From contig UQDR01000020.1 in the NCBI GenBank assembly GCA_900539835.1, forward strand, positions 1 through 37,395: 37,395 bases of DNA, read 5' to 3'. Position 1 is the stretch's first letter. Every line of letters starts with the position of its first letter. This DNA comes from an uncultured Ruminococcus sp. (GTDB lineage: Bacteria > Bacillota > Clostridia > Oscillospirales > Ruminococcaceae). Under the pieces are notes generated by a model that had not been told where the DNA came from, searched no databases, and saw only the letters and a program-made list of their open reading frames with translations. Of this stretch, positions 24,986-33,067 are shown one piece after another. Both the position numbers and the translations under genes were made by a program.

Positions 24986-25325
24986 GATACAAATTCCATA
25001 TTTGCTTCTGTTTCTTCTTAGTCCGTTTGTTGCCTCGATTTCGCAGGTTATGCTTAAGAAAGCGGCATTAAAACCCCATAAAAGCTGGATACAGGAATAT
25101 ACCGATCCATTGGTTATATCAGGTTATCTCTTATTTGTGGGTTGTACTTTTATAACAATGTTTGCCTATAGAGGTGTTCCTCTTAACTATGGACCTATAT
25201 TAGAAACTACTTCGTATATATATGTGCTGATTTTCGGGGCAGTATTCTTTAAAGAAAGAATAACAAAACAAAAGATTTTGGCCTTGTGTTTGATTTTAAT
25301 TGGTATAATTATTTATGCAATTTAA
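24978..25325 (+). CDS. Small four-span membrane protein, ArnF-like/SMR-type (flippase subunit)
   Basis: The 115-residue protein has four spans and the family segment VPLNYGPILETTSYIYVLIFGAVFFKERITKQK, ending ILIGIIIYAI at the membrane. It is distinct in sequence from the ArnE-like partner, as expected for a heterodimer. Its start overlaps the partner's stop by eight bases, with AGGAGG seven bases upstream, so the two are co-translated in equal amounts. The likely job is to flip the undecaprenyl-phosphate-linked sugar produced by the 23680 enzyme. Confidence 0.78.
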   Translation: MTEIQIPYLLLFLLSPFVASISQVMLKKAALKPHKSWIQEYTDPLVISGYLLFVGCTFITMFAYRGVPLNYGPILETTSYIYVLIFGAVFFKERITKQKILALCLILIGIIIYAI

Positions 25326-25361
25326 TTTTAATAATTGAAAACGGTCGGAAAGGATGTAAAA

Positions 25362-26234
25362 ATGAAAGGAATTATATTAGCAGGCGGTAAGGGAACTCGC
25401 CTTTATCCCAATACTATAGCTGTAAGCAAGCAGTTGCTTCCAATTTATGATAAACCATTGATTTATTATCCTCTGTCAGTGCTGCTGCTTGCAAGTATTA
25501 AAGATATTTTGATTATTTCTACACCGGAGGATACTCCGAATTATGAAAAACTTCTGGGCGACGGTTCAAAGCTGGGAATACATATTGAATATAAGGTTCA
25601 GGATAAACCGAGAGGATTGGCTGACGCATTTATCCTCGGTGCAGATTTTATCGGCAATGACAGCGTGTGCCTTGTCCTCGGAGATAACGTTTTCTATGGA
25701 AAGGACTTTACCCGTATCCTTAAAAGCGCTATGAACCAGGCTGAACAGTCAGGTGCCGCCATTTTCGGATTCCCCGTTAAAAACCCTACCGCATTCGGCG
25801 TGGTTGAGTTTGATGAAAATAATAAGGTGATTTCTATTGAGGAAAAACCCAATAAACCAAAATCTAATTACGCAGTTCCCGGTCTTTATTTCTATAATAA
25901 TGAGGTAGTTGAGATTGCAAAGAATGTAAAACCCTCTGCAAGAGGAGAAATTGAGATAACATCAATTAATAATCATTACCTTGAAAGAGGACAGCTTCAG
26001 GTTACTTTAATGAGAAGAGGAATTTCTTGGCTTGATACAGGAACTCCGAGCGGAATGCATAAGGCCGGAGATTTCGTAAAAACCGTTCAGGAAATGCAGG
26101 GCTTCTATATTTCATGTATTGAAGAAATTGCTTGGCGCAGAGGTTTCATCTCAACTGAACAGCTTCGTAGCCTTGGAGAAGAATTAAAAATGACCGAATA
26201 TGGTCAGTATATTTTATCAATAGCGGAGGAATAA
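25362..26234 (+). CDS. rmlA: Glucose-1-phosphate thymidylyltransferase
   Basis: It makes dTDP-glucose from dTTP and glucose-1-phosphate. The 290-residue protein has the pyrophosphorylase signature LAGGKGTRLYP (residues 5-15), SKQLLPIYDKPLIYYPLS, LVLGDNVFYG, the SIEEKP segment and SWLDTGTPSGMHKA, all RmlA hallmarks. Length matches the family. The start is ATG 25362 after GGAAAGGATG; a TTG at 25335 is only an upstream in-frame codon. rmlB follows four bases after the stop. Base composition is less AT-rich than in the central glycosyltransferase genes. Confidence 0.96.
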   Translation: MKGIILAGGKGTRLYPNTIAVSKQLLPIYDKPLIYYPLSVLLLASIKDILIISTPEDTPNYEKLLGDGSKLGIHIEYKVQDKPRGLADAFILGADFIGNDSVCLVLGDNVFYGKDFTRILKSAMNQAEQSGAAIFGFPVKNPTAFGVVEFDENNKVISIEEKPNKPKSNYAVPGLYFYNNEVVEIAKNVKPSARGEIEITSINNHYLERGQLQVTLMRRGISWLDTGTPSGMHKAGDFVKTVQEMQGFYISCIEEIAWRRGFISTEQLRSLGEELKMTEYGQYILSIAEE

Positions 26235-26237
26235 TTT

Positions 26238-27257
26238 ATGACAATAATCGTAACCGGCGGAGCAGGATTTATAGGAAGCAACTTTGTATTTCATATGCTG
26301 AAAAAATATCCCGACTATAGAATAATTTGTTTGGATAAGCTTACATATGCAGGAAACCTGTCTACTCTCGCTCCTGTAATGGATAATCCGAATTTCAGAT
26401 TTGTTAAAGCAGATATATGTGACAGAAAAGCAGTTTATAATCTGTTTGAAGAGGAAAAGCCTGATATCGTTGTCAATTTTGCCGCAGAAAGTCATGTCGA
26501 CAGATCAATTGAAGATCCGGGTATATTCCTGCAAACGAATATTATGGGTACAGCTACTCTCATGGATGCCTGCAGGGAATTTGGTATTGAGAGATACCAT
26601 CAGGTATCTACTGATGAGGTCTACGGAGATCTCCCTTTGGATAGACCCGACTTGTTCTTTACAGAAGAAACACCAATTCATACAAGCTCGCCCTATAGCA
26701 GCTCTAAAGCTGCCGCTGATCTTTTGGTTTTGGCATATCACAGAACCTATGGGCTTCCTGTAACAATATCAAGATGCTCAAATAATTATGGACCTTATCA
26801 TTTCCCCGAAAAGCTTATTCCGCTCATGATAGCTAATGCACTTAATGATAAGCCGCTTCCTGTATATGGCGAGGGACTAAACGTCCGTGACTGGCTTTAT
26901 GTTGAAGATCATTGCAAAGCTATTGATTTAATAATACATAAGGGTAAAGTCGGAGAAGTCTATAATATCGGCGGACATAACGAAATGAAGAATATTGATA
27001 TTGTAAAAATAATATGCAAAACTCTTGATAAGCCCGAAAGCCTTATTACATATGTCACCGACAGAAAAGGCCACGATATGAGATATGCCATAGATCCGAC
27101 AAAGATTCACAATGAACTTGGCTGGCTTCCTGAAACCATGTTTAAGGACGGAATTCAGATGACTATAAAATGGTATCTTGATAATAAAGAATGGTGGGAA
27201 ACTATCATCTCCGGCGAGTATCAGAATTATTATGATAAAATGTATGGAAACAGATAA
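26238..27257 (+). CDS. rmlB: dTDP-glucose 4,6-dehydratase
   Basis: It converts dTDP-glucose to dTDP-4-keto-6-deoxyglucose with tightly bound NAD. The 339-residue protein has TGGAGFIGSNFV (residues 6-17), LDKLTYAGNLSTL, the NFAAESHVDRSI motif, STDEVYGDLP with catalytic Asp and Glu, SPYSSSKAAADLL holding YxxxK, and RCSNNYGPYHFPEKLIPLMI, the full RmlB pattern. rmlC and rmlD are absent, so in this locus the product should feed the WecE- and VioA-type aminotransferases and not L-rhamnose. Confidence 0.96.
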   Translation: MTIIVTGGAGFIGSNFVFHMLKKYPDYRIICLDKLTYAGNLSTLAPVMDNPNFRFVKADICDRKAVYNLFEEEKPDIVVNFAAESHVDRSIEDPGIFLQTNIMGTATLMDACREFGIERYHQVSTDEVYGDLPLDRPDLFFTEETPIHTSSPYSSSKAAADLLVLAYHRTYGLPVTISRCSNNYGPYHFPEKLIPLMIANALNDKPLPVYGEGLNVRDWLYVEDHCKAIDLIIHKGKVGEVYNIGGHNEMKNIDIVKIICKTLDKPESLITYVTDRKGHDMRYAIDPTKIHNELGWLPETMFKDGIQMTIKWYLDNKEWWETIISGEYQNYYDKMYGNR

Positions 27258-27307
27258 ATCGTTATTTAATTGTGTATTAATTTTACTATAAAGAGGAAGA
27301 GTAATTA

Positions 27308-28786
27308 ATGAAGGCTAATAAGCAAACGGTGTTGTCAAATTTTCTATGGAGATTCGCAGAGCGCTGCGGAGCTCAGGTTGTCCAGTTCATTGTATCAATA
27401 GTTTTGGCTCGAATCTTAGCGCCGGAAGCATACGGTACAATAGCTCTGGTTCTTGTTTTTGCAAATATCCTTCAAGTTTTCGTTGACAGTGGATTAGGCA
27501 ATGCACTTATTCAAAAGAAAGACGCCGACGATTTGGATTTTTCTTCTGTTTTTTATTTTAATATCTGTTGGTGTTTAGCTCTTTATGCTATCATTTATTT
27601 TTGTGCACCGTTGATTGCAAATTTTTATGATGATCAGTCATTAACAGCAATAGTACGTGTCTTGTGCTTAACCGTAGTTATCTCTGGGATGAAAAACGTC
27701 CAGCAAGCCTATGTGTCACGAACAATGCAGTTTAAAAAATTCTTTTTTGCAACACTGTTTGGTACAATAATGTCAGCAGTTATGGGAATAACATTGGCTA
27801 TAGCAGGTTTTGGCGTGTGGGCTTTGGTGGCTCAAAAGCTTATAAATCTATTGGTTGATACAGTAGTTTTGTGGATTACAGTTAAATGGCGTCCTAAATT
27901 AATGTTTTCATTTCAAAGGCTTAAAGGACTGTTGTCCTATGGTTGGAAATTGCTCGTTTCCTCACTTTTAGACACTGTTTATGGTAACCTTCGTCAAATA
28001 ATTATAGGAAAATTATATACTGAATCTGATCTGGCATATTATAATCAGGGACAGCAATTTCCTCAGGTTATCATCACAAATATTAATACTTCAATGGACA
28101 GCGTGTTGTTTCCTGTTATGTCACTGCAGCAGGACAATAAAGAGCAATTAAAAAATATGATGCGCCGGTCTATGAAAATCAGTACTTTTATTATGGCTCC
28201 ATTAATGATTGGATTAGCTTTTATTGCACCAACGGTAGTTTCGTTAGTTTTAACAGATAAGTGGATATCATGTGTTCCTTACCTCAGAATTTTCTGTATA
28301 ACCTTTATGTTTTATCCACTTCATACTGCCAATCTGAATGCAATTAAAGCAATGGGAAGAAGCGATCTTTTTTTAAAATTAGAAATATCAAAAAAAATTG
28401 TTGGATTGATCCTGTTGATATCAACAATGCATTTAGGTGTGCTTGTTATGGCATACAGTTTATTATTAAGCAGTGTCATAAATCAAATAATTAACTCATG
28501 GCCTAATTATAAATTATTGAATTACAGCTATATAGAACAGCTGAAGGATATCCTTCCTAATATAGTTATTTCTGTTTTAATGGGTATATCGGTCAGTCTT
28601 GTAGCTTTGCTTGATTTAAACAGGTTTGTAATTTTGTTTATTCAAATAATTTTAGGAATTATAGTTTATTTTCTGTTATCATTGCTTTTTAAAAATGATT
28701 CATTGAATTATATGTTAGAAATTATTAAACCTATGATTTCAAAAATATTTAATAAACAAAAGAAGAATGTTAAGAAGGATAACTAA
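27308..28786 (+). CDS. wzx: Wzx-type polysaccharide repeat-unit flippase (MOP family, WzxC/TuaB-like)
   Basis: It is expected to carry the undecaprenyl-diphosphate-linked repeat unit to the outer face of the membrane. The 492-residue protein has about 12-14 spans. The family segments are FIVSIVLARILAPEAYGTIALVLVF (about residues 27-51), FVDSGLGNALIQKKDA, a central region LAYYNQGQQFPQ, and MDSVLFPVMSLQQDN, followed by RSMKISTFIMAPLM in the second half. These match the WzxC/TuaB branch of the polysaccharide transporters. The gene lies 50 bases after rmlB with GAGGAAGAG as ribosome site. Together with the Wzy-like protein it indicates a Wzx/Wzy-dependent polymer. Confidence 0.9.
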   Translation: MKANKQTVLSNFLWRFAERCGAQVVQFIVSIVLARILAPEAYGTIALVLVFANILQVFVDSGLGNALIQKKDADDLDFSSVFYFNICWCLALYAIIYFCAPLIANFYDDQSLTAIVRVLCLTVVISGMKNVQQAYVSRTMQFKKFFFATLFGTIMSAVMGITLAIAGFGVWALVAQKLINLLVDTVVLWITVKWRPKLMFSFQRLKGLLSYGWKLLVSSLLDTVYGNLRQIIIGKLYTESDLAYYNQGQQFPQVIITNINTSMDSVLFPVMSLQQDNKEQLKNMMRRSMKISTFIMAPLMIGLAFIAPTVVSLVLTDKWISCVPYLRIFCITFMFYPLHTANLNAIKAMGRSDLFLKLEISKKIVGLILLISTMHLGVLVMAYSLLLSSVINQIINSWPNYKLLNYSYIEQLKDILPNIVISVLMGISVSLVALLDLNRFVILFIQIILGIIVYFLLSLLFKNDSLNYMLEIIKPMISKIFNKQKKNVKKDN

Positions 28787-28802
28787 ATTATCTGGTGAAA
28801 AT

Positions 28803-29996
28803 ATGAACAACACAAATAAAATAATGCTTAAGCTTTTAAATCAGTCATTGTTTAATAAAAAATGTACGATTACCCAGTCTGTCGATTGGAACAGCGTGAT
28901 TAATGAGCTTAAGCTTCAATCAGTGCTTGCAATTCCATATAGCTGGGCAGCAAAAAATATTATTATAGATGAAAAGATAAAGAGTTTATGGTTAGAAAAG
29001 GTCTATATTCAAGCCTTTCGATGTATGAAAATTTTGGAGGAACAGAATGAGCTTATAAAGCTGCTCAGATCCTTTAATATTGATGCTGCAATTATGAAAG
29101 GTTCATCCGCAGCTGTCTATTACCCGGAACCTGAATTCAGAGCCATGGGTGATATAGATTTTATTGTTAAACCGGAGGATTTTGATAAGTGCCATAGTGT
29201 GATGCTTAAATCAGGATTTGAATATGCTCCCTATGAAAAGCTGTTAAGCTATCATATTTCTTTTGTTAAAAATGATGTCCATTTCGAGCTTCATAAATAC
29301 CCTGCGGGCATTACAGAGTCTGAAATAGGCAAGTATCTTAAAGAGCTGATATTCTTCGGGATGGATGACATTGTCTATAAACAAATAAATGAGCATATTT
29401 TTCCATCGCTGCCTCGCCTCCAAAATGGCTTGGTTCTTTTGCTTCATATTGAAAAACATTTAAAAGAAGGCTTGGGGCTTAGGCAAATTATTGACTGGAT
29501 GATGTTTGTCAACACGGAATTGACTGATGATATCTGGGACGCTGAATTTAAAGATGTCCTTGAAAAAAGCGGACTTGATGTCCTCGCTGTGACTGTAACA
29601 AGATTGTGCCAGCTTTATCTCGGATTGAGAGATGATAATATCACTTGGTGTAAAAATGCCGATGAAAAACTATGCAGTCAATTACTTGATTATATTTTGG
29701 AACAAGGAAATTTCGGGGTAAAAAAAGGTGAGTCACAGCATGGTGTGAACGTTATATCCCGTACCGGAAGTGCCGCTTCGTTTATAAAAAGCCTCCAAAC
29801 AAATGGCATAAATAATTGGGAAAGCCTTAAAAAACACCCTTCGCTTAAATGCTTTGCATGGCTTTATCAGATTTTCAGATACATTAAACTTATATTTAAA
29901 AGAGAAAATTCACTGAAAACCTTGTATAAAGATTTTAAAGAAAGCAGAAAACGCAAAAAAATGCTCAAACAGCTTGGCTGCTATAATACAGAATAA
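28803..29996 (+). CDS. Nucleotidyltransferase-fold protein, PF14907-like, function unknown
   Basis: The 397-residue protein carries the signature AIMKGSSAAVYYPEPEFRAMGDIDFIV (about residues 88-114). The GDIDFIV part is the metal-binding GDxD of the nucleotidyltransferase fold, preceded by the KG...YP.P..R pattern of the uncharacterised family often called NTP_transf_5. Members occur at the ends of polysaccharide and peptide-modification loci, with no assigned reaction known to me. Here it is the last gene of the operon. The start is uncertain: ATG 28803 has only a weak ribosome site, and an in-frame ATG at 28767 overlaps wzx by 20 bases with a purine-rich stretch before it. Confidence 0.7.
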   Translation: MNNTNKIMLKLLNQSLFNKKCTITQSVDWNSVINELKLQSVLAIPYSWAAKNIIIDEKIKSLWLEKVYIQAFRCMKILEEQNELIKLLRSFNIDAAIMKGSSAAVYYPEPEFRAMGDIDFIVKPEDFDKCHSVMLKSGFEYAPYEKLLSYHISFVKNDVHFELHKYPAGITESEIGKYLKELIFFGMDDIVYKQINEHIFPSLPRLQNGLVLLLHIEKHLKEGLGLRQIIDWMMFVNTELTDDIWDAEFKDVLEKSGLDVLAVTVTRLCQLYLGLRDDNITWCKNADEKLCSQLLDYILEQGNFGVKKGESQHGVNVISRTGSAASFIKSLQTNGINNWESLKKHPSLKCFAWLYQIFRYIKLIFKRENSLKTLYKDFKESRKRKKMLKQLGCYNTE

Positions 29997-29998
29997 AA

Positions 29999-30030
29999 AA
30001 CACGCATCTGCAATATTGCAAATGCGTGTT
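29999..30030. terminator. Bidirectional intrinsic terminator between convergent genes
   Basis: The stem AACACGCAT / ATGCGTGTT has nine perfect pairs. After one mismatch the stem continues with TGCA pairs around an ATAT loop. On the plus strand it is followed by a T-rich stretch (TTTTTATT), and on the minus strand by six T, so it ends both the polysaccharide operon and the convergent PrsA-like gene. Confidence 0.9.
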
Positions 30031-30039
30031 AATTTTTAT

Positions 30040-31272
30040 TTAGGTTATGCTTTCAGCAGTGATCTTATCAAAGATTTCGTCATAAACAACCTTCATTTTT
30101 TCTGTCCGTTCGTTGTATAATTCATTGATCTTCGGATTATCATATTCTTTTATCATGTCTTTAAGATGTTCGTTAACATAATCCATGTCAACCGGTAAAC
30201 GCTTGATAATGAACCAGCCATAGCTGTCGTTCTCAACAAGCCCGCTAATTTGATTTTCTTTAAGTTTGAATGATGCGTCTTTGAACTCTTGAACAAAGCT
30301 GGTGTTTTTGTTGATATAGTAACCGTCAGGTGAGCTTTCCATTCCCGGATCCCAGCCGTATTTTTCTATAAGCTTTTTAAAGTCCTCACCGTCTTTTGCC
30401 TTTTGCAAAACTTCTTCAGCAAGCTTCTTGGCTTTTTCTTTTGCCTTAGCCTGTTCATCTTCAGAAAGCGCCTTGAATGCAGACTGTTTTGCGGAAAGCT
30501 TGGCGGACAATGTACCGCTTTCATATGTCTCCTTTGCAGCAGAATCAGTGATTTCAACCTGACATTCATACGGTATCAAAATGTGAATTACTCTTGAGTA
30601 TTTATCATTATCCTGTACAATTTTCTTAAAATCCTTTTCTGAGGTAGCATATTTGCCGCCAACAGTGAATAGCTTTTCATCTACCTTTTTATAAATCGTT
30701 GAGAATTCAAGCATTTTCTTGTATACATCTTCAGTCAGATAGCTTGATTTAAGTGCAGTAAGATAATCTTCCTCGGATTCATAATTAGACTGCGCTGACT
30801 TGATGGTTGCGTCAATTGTCTTTTTATCATCTTCAGTAAGCTTGATGCCATTTTCATCTGCTAACTGTTGTGCAACATATTCCTGCTTGATGCTGTTTAC
30901 AACATCTTTCATGAAAATATTGAAACCGTCATCAATTTGTGAAAGTGTTTCTAACGTTACACCATAAGTATTGGTGTAGTTCATAAGAGTATAGAAATAA
31001 TAATATCTGAATGTGTCAAAGTCAATGTCATGACCGTCAACTGTGCAGATAATTAAATCCTTTGTGTCAACCTTTTTGCCATCAATGGTAAGAGAAGCTT
31101 CAGGCACTTTCGCTTCAGCCTTTGAATCAGAAGCCGCAGAAGATGACGATTCTGATGCTGACGATGAAGCTTTTGAAGAACTGTCATTATTCTCATCTTT
31201 ATCTGAACATGATGCAAAGCAGCCAATGGTTATTGTCATAGCAATTAAAAATGCTGATATTTTTTTTATCAT
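30040..31272 (-). CDS. PrsA/SurA-like lipoprotein with a diverged parvulin-type prolyl isomerase domain
   Basis: The 410-residue protein has a lipoprotein signal (MIKKISAFLIAMTITIG) with lipobox FASC, Cys22 (Cys18 also possible), then a Ser/Ala-rich linker (about residues 30-55). An alpha-helical N-domain follows, then a parvulin domain from SRVIHILIPYE to DSYGWFIIKRL. A long charged helix is inserted early in the domain. The first active-site His (in IHILI) is present, but the family's closing GxHIIK reads GWFIIK, so the second His is lost. It is probably an extracellular membrane-anchored folding factor. The start is ATG 31272, with AGAAAGGA eight bases before it; a longer frame from 31395 lacks a signal. 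Confidence 0.85.
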   Translation of the reverse strand: MIKKISAFLIAMTITIGCFASCSDKDENNDSSSKASSSASESSSSAASDSKAEAKVPEASLTIDGKKVDTKDLIICTVDGHDIDFDTFRYYYFYTLMNYTNTYGVTLETLSQIDDGFNIFMKDVVNSIKQEYVAQQLADENGIKLTEDDKKTIDATIKSAQSNYESEEDYLTALKSSYLTEDVYKKMLEFSTIYKKVDEKLFTVGGKYATSEKDFKKIVQDNDKYSRVIHILIPYECQVEITDSAAKETYESGTLSAKLSAKQSAFKALSEDEQAKAKEKAKKLAEEVLQKAKDGEDFKKLIEKYGWDPGMESSPDGYYINKNTSFVQEFKDASFKLKENQISGLVENDSYGWFIIKRLPVDMDYVNEHLKDMIKEYDNPKINELYNERTEKMKVVYDEIFDKITAESIT

Positions 31273-31388
31273 GGTGATTTTTCCTTTCTTATTAAACATA
31301 CATTTAATTATATAACGATTATGTGATGATTTTATGATAATAATATAAATTTTCTGACTGACCGTTTTCTTAGCAAAAATAAATGAAG

Positions 31389-31417
31389 TTGACAAACGTT
31401 TGTCCCAATAGTATAAT
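31389..31417 (+). promoter_or_regulatory. Promoter of the glycerophosphodiesterase gene with overlapping palindromic operator
   Basis: TTGACA (31389-31394), a 17-base spacer and TATAAT (31412-31417) form a full-consensus promoter with a leader of about 29 bases before the TTG start at 31453. The perfect 14-bp palindrome GACAAACGTTTGTC (31391-31404) covers the 3' part of the -35 box and the upstream spacer. This is the classical place for a repressor of the TetR or LacI type. The regulator is not in the window. Confidence 0.85.
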
Positions 31418-31452
31418 TTTAATTGATTCTAATTGAAAGGCAGGAACTTAAT

Positions 31453-32205
31453 TTGAATTTCGGTAAATATATCGCCCATAGAGGACTTCATAATATAGAA
31501 GATGGCATACCTGAAAACTCTCTGCCTGCATTTAAAGCAGCTTGTGATAAAGGGCTTGCGATCGAGCTTGATGTAAGACTTACAAAAGACGGCAGAGTAG
31601 TGGTGCTGCATGATATGTCGTTATATAGATCCTGTGGTATAGATGCAAATGTATCTGATTTTACATATGACCAGCTTTGTGCGTTTTCGCTTCAAAATAC
31701 AAATGAAAAAATCCCCCTGCTTTCACAGGTCTTGAAGCTTGTCAATGGCAAGGTACCCTTGCTTATTGAAATAAAAGACGGACATGGCTTGGGAATATTG
31801 GAAAAGCGTACATATAAATTGCTTGAAAAGTATAAGGGTGAATACGCTGTTCAAAGCTTTAATCCCTTGTCATTGCTGTGGTTCAGACTGTTTGCACCTA
31901 AAGTAACAAGAGGACAGCTTATCTCTAAGTTTAAAAAGAAAAATACATTTAAATATCTTCTTCGACTTATATGTGCAATGCCAATAGTTTGGAAATTGAT
32001 TTCCAAACCTGAATTTATAGCCTGTGATTTAAGAAGCGTGTCTTTGGAAACAGCCTTTCAGGCGGTTGATTCTAATGCCGATTTTATTACATGGACAGCT
32101 GATTCAAAGGAACTTATTGAAACAGCTCTGCAATTTTCAAAATCGGTTATATGTGAAAACTTCCCTAAAGATTTTGATTTCTCTCAGAATTGGGAGGAGC
32201 AATAA
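31453..32205 (+). CDS. Glycerophosphodiester phosphodiesterase (GDPD family)
   Basis: It hydrolyses glycerophosphodiesters to glycerol-3-phosphate and an alcohol, using a divalent metal. The 250-residue protein has the GDPD motifs in order: IAHRGLHN with His9-Arg10, PENSLPAF (Glu21), IELDVRLTKDG (Glu38, Asp40), VVLHD (His53), LLIEIKDG with the catalytic Lys, VQSFNP and FITWTADS. No signal peptide is seen, so it is cytoplasmic. I set the start at TTG 31453, seven bases after GGA of AGGCAGGA; starting at 31423 would leave almost no leader after the promoter. Its position beside a locus that makes CDP-glycerol may be coincidence. It is followed directly by a pentapeptide-repeat gene. Confidence 0.9.
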   Translation: MNFGKYIAHRGLHNIEDGIPENSLPAFKAACDKGLAIELDVRLTKDGRVVVLHDMSLYRSCGIDANVSDFTYDQLCAFSLQNTNEKIPLLSQVLKLVNGKVPLLIEIKDGHGLGILEKRTYKLLEKYKGEYAVQSFNPLSLLWFRLFAPKVTRGQLISKFKKKNTFKYLLRLICAMPIVWKLISKPEFIACDLRSVSLETAFQAVDSNADFITWTADSKELIETALQFSKSVICENFPKDFDFSQNWEEQ

Positions 32206-32856
32206 ATGAATTCATTTTTTCCTTTGGAAAATCAGAGTTTAAAAACTGCATATGATATAACAGGAAATATCAAAAATTGCCGGCGCCTTGATGAGGATAT
32301 TTCAGAAATCTGTGTTAAAAACGTGGATTTGGAAAATGAAGATTTGTCATACCTAAGCTTCAATACAGTCGTTTTTGATAACTGTAAGCTTATAAATTGT
32401 GATTTTGAAAAAACATCGTTCATAAATGTCATGTTTAAAAACTGCGATCTTTCAAATTCGGTTTTTACTGAATCTTATCTTGGAAAAATCTATATATTGT
32501 CCTCAAAACTTGTCGGCTCGGCGTTCCCTGATTCTATAATAAAATATACTTCTTTTAATAATTGCTTGTGTTCATTTTCAGTTTTTAATGAATCATCTTT
32601 AAATAATGTTAATTTTAAAGATACCGATTTTGTCAACGCAGAAATCACCAATTGTAAGTTCAAAGCTATTACTTTGTCAAATTGCCGGTTTTCCGGAACT
32701 TCCTTTTTCAGAACTATGTTAGACGGATTAGATTTTTCAGATTGTGTTTTGGAAGCCATAAGAGTATCAGATGATTTTTCAGAATTAAAGGGAATAAAGG
32801 TTAATCAACTGCAAGCATTGGAATTGTCTTCGCTATTGAAAATTATTATTGTTTAG
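32206..32856 (+). CDS. Pentapeptide-repeat protein
   Basis: The 216-residue protein consists of about 25 five-residue turns with a central Phe or Leu and small residues before it (for example NCKLINCDFEKTSFINVMF and NNVNFKDTDFVNAEITNCKF). This is the right-handed quadrilateral beta helix of pentapeptide-repeat proteins. A non-repeat C-terminus (ELKGIKVNQLQALELSSLL) is typical of Firmicute members. Relatives with Qnr-like function protect gyrase, but most have no known role and nothing here shows quinolone protection. The ATG follows the previous stop codon directly, with GGGAGGAG seven bases before it, so the two genes are co-translated. Confidence 0.9.
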   Translation: MNSFFPLENQSLKTAYDITGNIKNCRRLDEDISEICVKNVDLENEDLSYLSFNTVVFDNCKLINCDFEKTSFINVMFKNCDLSNSVFTESYLGKIYILSSKLVGSAFPDSIIKYTSFNNCLCSFSVFNESSLNNVNFKDTDFVNAEITNCKFKAITLSNCRFSGTSFFRTMLDGLDFSDCVLEAIRVSDDFSELKGIKVNQLQALELSSLLKIIIV

Positions 32857-32957
32857 GTTTCAAAAATTGCAATTGCAGAAAAATAACTAAAAAGTACAAC
32901 CCTTGTCGAAAAGTAATTATTTAAAATGACAAAAATAAAAAAATCAGCGTAAAATGC

Positions 32958-32986
32958 TTGACAAATTTTGAACTGTGGTATATACT
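32958..32986 (+). promoter_or_regulatory. Promoter of the glnN leader
   Basis: TTGACA (32958-32963), a 17-base spacer and TATACT (32981-32986) are near consensus. The predicted start near 32993 is only about ten bases before a strong terminator hairpin, so most of the leader is the hairpin itself. Confidence 0.85.
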
Positions 32987-33003
32987 ATGTATTGTAAACA
33001 GCA

Positions 33004-33043
33004 AAGGCGCTGTGAATCGATTAGGTTCACAGTGCCTTTTTTT
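33004..33043 (+). terminator. Intrinsic terminator in the leader of glnN (attenuator candidate)
   Basis: The arms AAGGCGCTGTGAATC (33004-33018) and GGTTCACAGTGCCTT (33024-33038) pair over 15 positions, with two G-U pairs and a five-base GATTA loop. The run of T at 33037-33043 follows at once. It lies between the promoter and the AGGAGG of glnN, so read-through must be controlled or partial. The upstream genes could also end here. Confidence 0.85.
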
Positions 33044-33067
33044 ATAATTTATAAGGAGGATTAAACT

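Noticed and set aside
24620..25325. Two SMR-type genes as a multidrug efflux pair (EmrE-like).
   Set aside because: They overlap each other and the ArnC-like gene in the middle of a sugar operon. An ArnE/ArnF-like lipid-sugar flippase explains the context better.
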